DNA of 64,000 nt. It comes from Nonlabens sp. Hel1_33_55 (lineage in GTDB: Bacteria; Bacteroidota; Bacteroidia; Flavobacteriales; Flavobacteriaceae). Each line of letters opens with the position of its first letter. Position 1 is the stretch's first letter. Shown here one piece after another: positions 34,301 to 43,100 of the stretch. The stretch covers positions 3,189,860 through 3,253,859 of the forward strand of contig NZ_LT627735.1 of the NCBI RefSeq assembly GCF_900101765.1, given 5' to 3'. Below the pieces are notes generated by a model that was not told where the DNA came from, ran no database searches, and worked only from the letters and a program-made list of their open reading frames with translations. A program made the translations under genes and the position numbers.

Positions 34301-35147
34301 AACTAATGATATCGTTGCAGATTTACTTCACAACTATAAGATTAAGGAAAATGACCTTCAAGGTTCATTGAGACGCGAGAAGTTTACCATCTCTGTAGGT
34401 GATGAGCTTCCAGCTGGAATTATCAAACTTGCCAAAGTTTATGTTGCTAAGAAACGTAAGCTTAAAGTAGGTGATAAGATGGCAGGACGTCACGGTAACA
34501 AAGGTATCGTTGCTCGTATTGTACGTGCAGAGGATATGCCATTCCTTGAGGATGGAACTCCAGTAGATATCGTATTGAATCCGCTAGGTGTACCATCTCG
34601 TATGAACATCGGGCAGATTTATGAGACCGTTCTAGGATGGGCTGGTGAGAAGCTTGGTAAGAATTTTGCAACACCTATTTTCGATGGTGCGACTCTTGAT
34701 CAAATCAATGAGTACACTGATGAGGCAGGAATCCCAAGATTTGGTCACACATACCTTTACGATGGTGGTACAGGTGAGCGTTTTGATCAACCAGCAACGG
34801 TTGGTATCATTTACATGTTGAAATTAGGACACATGGTAGATGACAAGATGCACGCACGTTCAATCGGGCCATATTCATTGATTACCCAGCAGCCACTAGG
34901 TGGTAAAGCACAATTTGGTGGTCAGCGATTTGGTGAGATGGAGGTTTGGGCACTTGAGGCCTATGGAGCATCCAGCACGCTTAGAGAGATCTTGACCGTT
35001 AAGTCTGATGACGTTGTAGGACGTGCTAAGACTTACGAGGCGATCGTGAAAGGTGAGCCTATGCCAGAACCAGGACTTCCTGAGTCGTTTAATGTATTGA
35101 TGCACGAGTTGAAAGGTCTAGGATTAGATCTAAGACTCGAGGATTAA
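31338..35147 (+). CDS. rpoB: DNA-directed RNA polymerase subunit beta
   Basis: 1269 residues, full length. The rifampicin region ([26 protein letters not shown]) keeps the wild-type residues, with the E. coli His526 equivalent at His486, so no rifampicin resistance change is visible. Other landmarks: [39 protein letters not shown] and the C-terminal [19 protein letters not shown] (in parts). Core subunit forming the active site with beta'. Lies in the rplKAJL-rpoBC cluster after a hairpin spacer. Confidence 0.98.
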   Translation: [1269 protein letters not shown]

Positions 35148-35153
35148 TTTTTC

Positions 35154-35211
35154 AGTGAGGACTGTGGTTAGTTCGCTTTCGCGAAAGCGTAACAACCCCA
35201 CAATCCTCACT
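35154..35211. repeat. Long inverted repeat with the genomic palindrome at its tip, rpoB-rpoC spacer
   Basis: AGTGAGGA (35154-35161) pairs with TCCTCACT (35204-35211), and inner GTGG/CCAC and GTT/AAC segments pair around the perfect 16-mer CGCTTTCGCGAAAGCG (35174-35189). Together they fill most of the 92-bp spacer as one interrupted hairpin. Confidence 0.8.
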
Positions 35212-35239
35212 AATTATAACTTAAAATAGTACCATAAAT

Positions 35240-38200
35240 ATGGCTAGATATAACGAAACCCAAACGCAGAAGAAATTTTCTAAGATTTCCATCGGACTTG
35301 CTTCTCCAGAATCCATTCTGGCAGAGTCAAGAGGTGAGGTCTTGAAACCTGAAACGATTAACTATCGTACCCACAAACCGGAGAGAGACGGTTTGTTCTG
35401 CGAGCGCATCTTTGGTCCTGTAAAGGATTATGAGTGTGCGTGTGGTAAATACAAAAGAATCCGATACAAAGGAATCGTTTGTGATCGATGTGGTGTAGAG
35501 GTAACTGAAAAGAAAGTGAGACGTGACCGTATAGGACACATCAATCTTGTGGTTCCTGTAGCACACATCTGGTATTTCCGTAGTTTGCCTAACAAAATAG
35601 GTTACCTATTAGGATTGCCATCTAAGAAACTGGACATGATCATTTACTACGAGAGATACGTAGTAATTCAAGCCGGTATCGCAAAGAATGAAGATGGTGA
35701 GGAATTACAAAAATTGGATTTCCTTACTGAAGAAGAATACCTGAATATCCTTGATACATTACCACAAGAGAATATGTATCTGGATGATTCTGATCCCAAC
35801 AAGTTTATTGCAAAAATGGGAGCAGAATGTCTAATTGACTTGCTACAACGTATTGATCTTGAGACTTTGTCTTATGACTTGCGTCACAAAGCAAACAATG
35901 AGACTTCTAAGCAACGTAAAATGGAGGCTTTGAAACGTCTTCAAGTTGTGCAGGCGCTTAAGGAATCTAATGAGAATCGTGAGAACAATCCTGAGTGGAT
36001 GATCATGAAAGTCGTACCAGTTATTCCACCAGAATTGCGTCCATTAGTACCACTTGATGGTGGTCGTTTTGCAACGTCTGACTTAAATGACTTGTACCGT
36101 CGTGTAATCATACGTAACAACCGTTTGAAGCGTTTGATGGAAATCAAAGCTCCAGAGGTAATCTTGCGTAATGAAAAGCGTATGCTTCAAGAGGCTGTAG
36201 ATTCATTGTTGGATAACACCAGAAAATCTAGTGCTGTTAAAACAGATTCTAACAGACCATTGAAATCGCTTTCTGATTCATTGAAAGGTAAGCAAGGACG
36301 TTTCCGTCAAAACTTACTTGGTAAGCGTGTTGATTATTCGGCTCGTTCGGTAATCGTCGTTGGACCAGAATTGAAGTTGTTTGAATGTGGTATACCTAAA
36401 GACATGGCTGCGGAGCTGTATAAGCCTTTCGTTATTAGAAAGCTTATCGAGCGCGGTATTGTTAAAACGGTAAAATCTGCAAAGAAAATTATAGATAAGA
36501 AGGAACCTGTAGTATGGGACATTCTGGAAAATGTTCTTAAAGGACACCCAGTAATGTTGAACCGTGCTCCTACGTTGCACAGACTAGGTATTCAGGCTTT
36601 CCAACCTAAATTGATTGAAGGTAAAGCAATCCAGTTACACCCATTAGTATGTACTGCATTTAATGCAGATTTTGATGGGGATCAAATGGCAGTTCACCTT
36701 CCATTGGGACCAGAAGCAATTCTAGAATGTCAGCTGTTGATGCTTGCGTCACACAACATTTTGAACCCTGCTAACGGTAGCCCGATCGCAGTACCATCTC
36801 AAGACATGGTATTGGGTCTTTATTATATGACCAAATTGAGAAGATCTGAAGGTGACCACATCGTTAAAGGTGAAGGTCTGACTTTTTACGGTCCAGAAGA
36901 ATTGGTTATTGCATTTAACGAGAAGCGCGTTGACATTAATGCGCCAGTTAAATGTAGAATCAACTTGCTACAACCAGATGGTTCTTTCAAAGCAGAGATT
37001 ATTGAAACGACTGCAGGTCGTGTCATCTTTAATGAGAAAGTACCTAATGAAGCCGGATATATTAATGAGGTTCTTACTAAAAAGGCACTTAGAGATATCA
37101 TCGGTGATATTCTTAAGGTGACTGACGTTCCTAGAACTGCTGCTTTCCTTGATGAAATTAAAGATCTTGGTTATGGATTTGCATTCCGTGGTGGATTATC
37201 ATTCTCCCTTGGAGATATTATGATCCCAGCAGAAAAGCAGTCTATGATTGACGCAGCTAATAAAAAAGTGGACACAATTCGTGGAAACTATGGTATGGGT
37301 CTTATTACTCAGAACGAACGTTATAACCAGGTAATTGACGTATGGACAGCTACTAACGCACAGTTGACAGAGCTTTCCATGAAAAACATTAGAGAGGATC
37401 AGCAAGGTTTCAACTCTGTGTACATGATGCTTGATTCTGGAGCACGTGGATCTAAAGAACAGATCCGCCAGCTTACAGGTATGCGTGGATTGATGGCTAA
37501 GCCTAAAAAATCCAACTCAGGTGGTGGTGAAATCATTGAGAATCCTATTCTTTCCAACTTTAAGGAAGGTCTATCTATTCTTGAATACTTTATCTCTACT
37601 CACGGTGCACGTAAAGGACTTGCAGATACGGCCTTGAAAACGGCAGATGCTGGTTACTTAACACGTCGTCTCCATGATGTTGCACAAGATGTAATCGTTA
37701 ACACGGTAGATTGTGAAACTCTTAGAGGTATTGATGTAAGTGCATTAAAGAAGAATGAAGAGGTAATGGAACGTTTAGGTGCCAGAGTCGTAGGACGTAC
37801 AGCACTTAATGATGTTATTGATCCAGCTTCTCAAGATGTTCTTGTTGCTGCTGGTGATTTGATCACAAATGATATTGCAGACCAGATCGATGCATCTGGA
37901 TTAGAATCAGTGGAAGTTAGATCTCCATTGACGTGTGAAGCAGATAAAGGAGTTTGTGCTAAATGTTATGGTCGTAACCTAGCAACAAATAGAATGGTGA
38001 TGCGTGGAGAAGCTGTTGGTGTAATTGCCGCACAGTCCATCGGTGAACCAGGAACACAGTTAACCCTACGTACATTCCACGTTGGTGGTGTTGCAGGTAA
38101 CGTTTCTGAAGAAAACACGATTGTAGCTAAGAATGATGGTATCCTTGAAATTGAAGATATCAAAACAGTAAAAGGTGAGAGTAGCGACGGCAAACCAGTT

Positions 38201-39547
38201 GAAGTAGTAATTTCAAGAACTGCTGAGTCTAAATTGCTTCACCCTAAAACTGGAATACTTTTAAATTCCAATAATATTCCTTACGGTTCTGAACTTTATG
38301 CAAAAGTAGGTTCAGCGGTTAAGAAAGGTGATCTGATTGCTAAATGGGATGCATTTAACGGTGTAATTATTTCTGAATTTGCTGGAAAGATCAAGTTTGA
38401 AAATATCATTCAAGGAACAACATTCCAAGTAGAGACTGATGAGCAGACTGGATATGAAGAGAAAGTAATTTCTGATTCAAGAGATAAGAAGTTAATCCCA
38501 ACGCTTCACATTGTTGACTCTAAAGGAGAAACACAGATAAGTTACAACTTACCTGTTGGAGCTCACCTGATGGTAAACGATGATGAGAAAATCAAAGTAG
38601 GTAAGGTTCTAGTGAAGATCCCTCGTAAATCTGCTAAAGCAGGTGATATTACAGGAGGTCTTCCACGAGTAACTGAGCTATTTGAAGCTCGTAACCCATC
38701 TAATCCTGCTGTAGTAAGTGAGATTGACGGTGTAGTTTCCTTTGGTAAAATCAAGCGTGGTAACCGTGAAATCATTGTGACTTCAAAAACGGACGAGGTT
38801 AAGAAATACCTGGTAAAACTATCTAATCAAATCCTAGTACAGGAAAACGATTATGTAAGAGCTGGTATGCCACTTTCTGATGGATCTATTACTCCTAAGG
38901 ATATTCTTGCGATTAAAGGACCTAGTGCTGTTCAACAGTATTTAGTTAATGAAGTGCAAGAGGTATATAGATTACAAGGTGTGAAAATTAATGATAAACA
39001 CTTCGAGGTAGTTGTAAGACAAATGCTTAGAAAAGTGAAGATCGTTGATCCAGGTGATGGAGTATTCTTAGAGAACCAATTGGTTCACAAAGAAGATTTC
39101 ATCAAGGAAAATGACAACTTGTATGGAATGAAGGTTGTTGAGAATGCAGGAGATTCTGCTACGCTCAAAGAAGGTCAAGTAATTACTCCACGTCAATTGC
39201 GTGATGAGAATTCAATCCTCAAAAGAGAAGATAAAGTTCTTGTTGAGGCACGTGATGTAGAGCCAGCAACTGCAGAGCCAGTATTGCAAGGTATTACCCG
39301 AGCTTCCCTTCAAACTAAATCATTCATTAGTGCAGCTTCCTTCCAGGAAACGACTAAAGTATTGAACGAGGCTGCTGTAAGCGGTAAGGTAGATACTCTA
39401 GAAGGTCTTAAAGAGAATGTAATTGTTGGTCACAGAATTCCAGCAGGTACAGGAATGCGTAACTATGACGATATAATCGTAGGTTCTAAAGAAGAATTCG
39501 AGAAGCTGTTGCAACGTCGTGATGAACCACAGGTTAATTATAACTAA
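35240..39547 (+). CDS. rpoC: DNA-directed RNA polymerase subunit beta'
   Basis: 1435 residues. N-terminal zinc site CACGKYKRIRYKGIVCDRCG, the catalytic Mg site NADFDGDQ (475-482; Asp477, 479, 481), bridge helix region (SGARGSKEQIRQLTGMRG), the second zinc site (CEADKGVCAKCYG) and the conserved VGVIAAQSIGEPGTQLT. It is longer than a minimal beta' because of beta-rich insertions near the C-terminal third (about 1000-1150), as in other Bacteroidota. The stop codon overlaps the start of the DUF3467 gene (TAATG). Confidence 0.98.
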   Translation: MARYNETQTQKKFSKISIGLASPESILAESRGEVLKPETINYRTHKPERDGLFCERIFGPVKDYECACGKYKRIRYKGIVCDRCGVEVTEKKVRRDRIGHINLVVPVAHIWYFRSLPNKIGYLLGLPSKKLDMIIYYERYVVIQAGIAKNEDGEELQKLDFLTEEEYLNILDTLPQENMYLDDSDPNKFIAKMGAECLIDLLQRIDLETLSYDLRHKANNETSKQRKMEALKRLQVVQALKESNENRENNPEWMIMKVVPVIPPELRPLVPLDGGRFATSDLNDLYRRVIIRNNRLKRLMEIKAPEVILRNEKRMLQEAVDSLLDNTRKSSAVKTDSNRPLKSLSDSLKGKQGRFRQNLLGKRVDYSARSVIVVGPELKLFECGIPKDMAAELYKPFVIRKLIERGIVKTVKSAKKIIDKKEPVVWDILENVLKGHPVMLNRAPTLHRLGIQAFQPKLIEGKAIQLHPLVCTAFNADFDGDQMAVHLPLGPEAILECQLLMLASHNILNPANGSPIAVPSQDMVLGLYYMTKLRRSEGDHIVKGEGLTFYGPEELVIAFNEKRVDINAPVKCRINLLQPDGSFKAEIIETTAGRVIFNEKVPNEAGYINEVLTKKALRDIIGDILKVTDVPRTAAFLDEIKDLGYGFAFRGGLSFSLGDIMIPAEKQSMIDAANKKVDTIRGNYGMGLITQNERYNQVIDVWTATNAQLTELSMKNIREDQQGFNSVYMMLDSGARGSKEQIRQLTGMRGLMAKPKKSNSGGGEIIENPILSNFKEGLSILEYFISTHGARKGLADTALKTADAGYLTRRLHDVAQDVIVNTVDCETLRGIDVSALKKNEEVMERLGARVVGRTALNDVIDPASQDVLVAAGDLITNDIADQIDASGLESVEVRSPLTCEADKGVCAKCYGRNLATNRMVMRGEAVGVIAAQSIGEPGTQLTLRTFHVGGVAGNVSEENTIVAKNDGILEIEDIKTVKGESSDGKPVEVVISRTAESKLLHPKTGILLNSNNIPYGSELYAKVGSAVKKGDLIAKWDAFNGVIISEFAGKIKFENIIQGTTFQVETDEQTGYEEKVISDSRDKKLIPTLHIVDSKGETQISYNLPVGAHLMVNDDEKIKVGKVLVKIPRKSAKAGDITGGLPRVTELFEARNPSNPAVVSEIDGVVSFGKIKRGNREIIVTSKTDEVKKYLVKLSNQILVQENDYVRAGMPLSDGSITPKDILAIKGPSAVQQYLVNEVQEVYRLQGVKINDKHFEVVVRQMLRKVKIVDPGDGVFLENQLVHKEDFIKENDNLYGMKVVENAGDSATLKEGQVITPRQLRDENSILKREDKVLVEARDVEPATAEPVLQGITRASLQTKSFISAASFQETTKVLNEAAVSGKVDTLEGLKENVIVGHRIPAGTGMRNYDDIIVGSKEEFEKLLQRRDEPQVNYN

Positions 39548-39852
39548 TGGCTGATAAGAAGGAAAATAAAATCAATATTGAAATAGATCCTGAAGTAGCT
39601 GAAGGGCAGTATAGCAATCTTGCTATAATCAACCATTCGGTGTCAGAATTTGTTGTTGATTTTGTGAATATCATGCCTGGAAATCCTAAATCAAAAGTGA
39701 AATCTAGGATTGTTTTGACGCCGCAACATGCAAAGCGTCTAGCCCAAGCTCTTGCAGATAATGTGAGAAAGTTTGAGTCCATGCACGGCGATATCAAAGA
39801 TTATGATAAACCGCCCATTCCTTTAAATTTTGGACCTACAGGTCAAGCATAA
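39547..39852 (+). CDS. DUF3467 domain protein
   Basis: 101 residues, matching DUF3467: INIEIDPEVAEGQYSNLAIINHSVSEFVVDFVNIMPG (in parts), RIVLTPQHAKRLAQAL. Small soluble protein of unknown function. Its ATG shares the last A of the rpoC stop codon, so it is translationally coupled to rpoC and is the last gene of the operon, a conserved place in Bacteroidota from memory. A link to RNA polymerase is therefore plausible but unproven. Confidence 0.88.
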   Translation: MADKKENKINIEIDPEVAEGQYSNLAIINHSVSEFVVDFVNIMPGNPKSKVKSRIVLTPQHAKRLAQALADNVRKFESMHGDIKDYDKPPIPLNFGPTGQA

Positions 39853-39857
39853 ATTTC

Positions 39858-39889
39858 AAAAACCCGATGGATTTCCATCGGGTTTTTTT
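39858..39889 (+). terminator. Rho-independent terminator of the rpoBC operon
   Basis: CCCGATGG / CCATCGGG stem with ATTT loop, preceded by five As and followed by seven Ts (39883-39889), 5 bp after the DUF3467 stop. Confidence 0.92.
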
Positions 39890-39951
39890 GTACTAATAAT
39901 CTGTATTCTTAGTCAACTCTACAGAGCTAAAAATGAGGATAATATTAAATA

Positions 39952-39967
39952 CGCTTTCGCGAAAGCG
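39952..39967. repeat. Palindrome, perfect intergenic copy upstream of the giant gene
   Basis: Perfect 16-mer between the rpoBC terminator and the giant gene's probable promoter. Confidence 0.85.
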
Positions 39968-40070
39968 AACTAGTCACGGCAGATTCTTTTTTTCAGAGTA
40001 ATTAAATTTGCAATCATTTATATGGTGAATTTTGTAGGAAAATTATAGCTGCTTTTAATAGTAGGCTATA

Positions 40071-40111
40071 TTTAAGGTATTTGGACGATCTATTGTTCTA
40101 AATACCTTAAA
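40071..40111. repeat. Inverted repeat in the leader of the giant gene
   Basis: TTTAAGGTATTT (40071-40082) pairs with AAATACCTTAAA (40100-40111); GG/CT pairs extend it inward to a loop of about 11 nt. It ends 76 bp before the start codon. It could be an operator or a leader hairpin. Confidence 0.65.
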
Positions 40112-40187
40112 AAATTGCTAAATATCATCGCATAGCCTATTTTTACTAGTTCATTGACTTTCAATGAGGTGAATAAATTGATTCTTT

Positions 40188-43100
40188 ATGGAAATCCCTA
40201 CACTTCCTATGGTGGTTAGACATTACAAATCTAACTACTCTATAACACTATTTTTATTAACTGCTTTGATGTTGCCATTACTGGCAGTTAGTCAATCACG
40301 TCCGACCTTTAATCTCGCAGATGGACCGACTCTGCTAGCTAACGGTGCGGCTGCAGAGCAAATAGGAGCTAAATACATCTATCAGGACATAGAAGTATCT
40401 GTTGATGGGTTTTTAGTTGATGCCGTTGTTACCATTGTTGATAAGGTTAATCTAGATGAGCCTAATGCAGATTCATTTGTTGTCGATGCGGTTCTAGGGG
40501 TAGATGACCGATTTGAACCTGTAGTCAATACTGGGCCTGGAATAGGTTATGTAGAATGGCAAATTCAGTTCGTACTTGATGGTACAGTTGTGGACGCTAA
40601 TGATGTGGGAGTTCCTGCCAGGCTTGATTCATTTACAGTAGAAGCGATTGATGTTGATGGTTTTGAATTCTTTGAGGCAATTGTCACTAATTCTTACACC
40701 ATTGAAGGCGGTAACAATCCCACTACCGAGCTTGTAGTTTCTCAAAATGGGGCTTACACTCGTTTTCAAAGTGATGTAGATTTCGCGGCAGGTATTAGTG
40801 CGGCCAATACTCAGTACGTAGTTAGAATCAACTATAATAACATCAGTACGATTAACTTCCGTAATGGTAGTTCTAATGATAGTAACGATCGACAAAATTC
40901 AGTAAGCTTCCTAGGTGAGGTGACTTTTGCTGTCGAAAACACGGTATTAGTGAATCAGGCCCCATCAGTTATTGATAATCTAGGGAATACGATATTTATA
41001 AACGAGAGCTTCCAAAGTAACGTATTGGACGGATCAAGTGACCCTGATGGAAATATAGATCCCTCATCAGTAGTATTAATCGATCCCAATGATGAATTCA
41101 ATCAAGGTTCACTAGGTAATCCTCTATTTATTGTAGGAGTTGGTAGCTATACCGTTGATGATTTAGGAAATGTGACTTTCAACCCAGAACAGGATTATCT
41201 AGGTGATGCCTCAATCAACTTTACGGTTAAGGACGATTTAGGCCTAAATTCCAATCGTGCTACTCTTGGTATTAATGTAGTGGATCCATGTGATGCAGTT
41301 GCCTCTGGAAATATAGATACGGATGGTGATGGTGTTTCAGATATTTGTGATTTAGATGATGATAATGATGGTATTCTGGACACTCAAGAGTGTGAAGCCC
41401 AGCCCGAGTCCGTTACATTAAACCTCTCCCAAGCAAACGCAAATTTCAATCAAAACGGTGCTGGAGCAGATGGCGTTGGAGCTTTTACTACCTACTCAAA
41501 TGCAACAACATTTAATGGTCAGAGTGTTGATTTGAGATTAACAGTCCTACGGAACTCAAGTCCTGCAGATTTAACGGTTGATATTTCGGGATTCTCTTTT
41601 ACAGATACCGCAACAAATATTACATATTACTACCCAATTATTTTAGATGGTGGAAATGATGATGGGTTTGCCGAATTTGAAATCGAATTTTTCCTTTCTG
41701 GCACAAATACATTGATAGAAGTTCCGGTAGAGATTACTTTTCTGGATATTGATAATTTAGGAGTTGGAGAAGGTATAGAGTTCTCAAGAGATGATATAGC
41801 ATCATACACACTGTCAGGATCACCTACTACAGATATCACTGCAAATAATTCAAACACTTCTTACTTTTTAGACCCAGGATCATTCGTAAGATTTTTAGGA
41901 AATGCAGATGGTTCTCCAGATGATGAGAACCTATGGGTAGCCGTTGACCTTTTACAATCATCGAACATTGATTTTACTGTAAAGAAAAGAGCTGGGATAA
42001 CTGGTTATGTGTTTGATAATGTCACTTTTACCAATCCTGGACAATCAACATCAGTAAATGGTGCAATTTGTGATTTGGATACTGATGGTGATGGAATCCC
42101 AGACTATCTCGATTTAGATAGCGACAATGACGGTATATATGACGTTGTAGAAAATGGAAGTTCAGATCTCGATACAAATAATGATGGTCAAATAGATGGT
42201 CCAGTTGGTGCTAATGGTATTCCAGACGCAGCTGAAATTGGTGGAGCAGAATCAGGCAATGTGAAAGAGGTCGTAAATTCTGACGGTACTGACCAGCCGG
42301 ACTACCAGGACCTAGATGCAGATAACGATGGTTGTAGCGATTCTAATGAAGCTTACAATCAAATCAATGCAGATGGAAATGATGCAGGTCAATTTGGTGC
42401 AGGTGACCCAGCTGCCACAGATGCTGACGGTACAGTAACAGCTGCGGCATATGTTGATCCAGCAGATAGAAATAATAATGGTATTTCAGATTTTCAGGAA
42501 GCCGGACCAGATGCAGATAACGATGGCATTGCAGATGCTTGTTTGCCACCTGTTGATACAGATGGAGATCTAGTTTTCGATAATGTTGACATAGATGATG
42601 ACAATGATGGTATTTTAGATTCTCGAGAAGATTTGAATCTTGATGGAGATAACAATCCAGCAACAAATCCTACAGATACTGATGGTGACGGCGTTCCAGA
42701 CTATCAAGATCTGGATTCGGACAATGATGGTATAGCAGATAATGTAGAGGCGCAGACCACTTTAGGTTATATAGCTCCTCAAGATTCAAACAATGATGGG
42801 ATTCCAGATGTCACAGCAAATGGTTTACCAGTATCCTATGACAATGCGGGACAGGAATTAGGAATTTTACCTGTAAACACAGATCAAACAGATAATCCAG
42901 ATTACCGTGACCTTGATTCTGATAACGATGGTGAGTCAGATAATATAGAAGCATTTGATACAAATGCTGATGGAGTGTCAGATTTACAGCCAACTAATTT
43001 AGATGACGATAACGACGGTTTCGATAATGCATATGATACAGATGACACTTCATATGCAGATCCCAACGGTACCATAAATGACCCGACCGTTCTTCCTGAC

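Larger units (their letters stand above)
39890..40187. other. Intergenic region upstream of the giant gene
   Basis: No gene found. It holds a perfect palindrome copy (39952-39967), a TAAATTTG that fits the -7 consensus (40003-40010) without a good -33 element, and the inverted repeat at 40071-40111. The giant-gene transcript probably starts here with a long leader. Confidence 0.6.
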
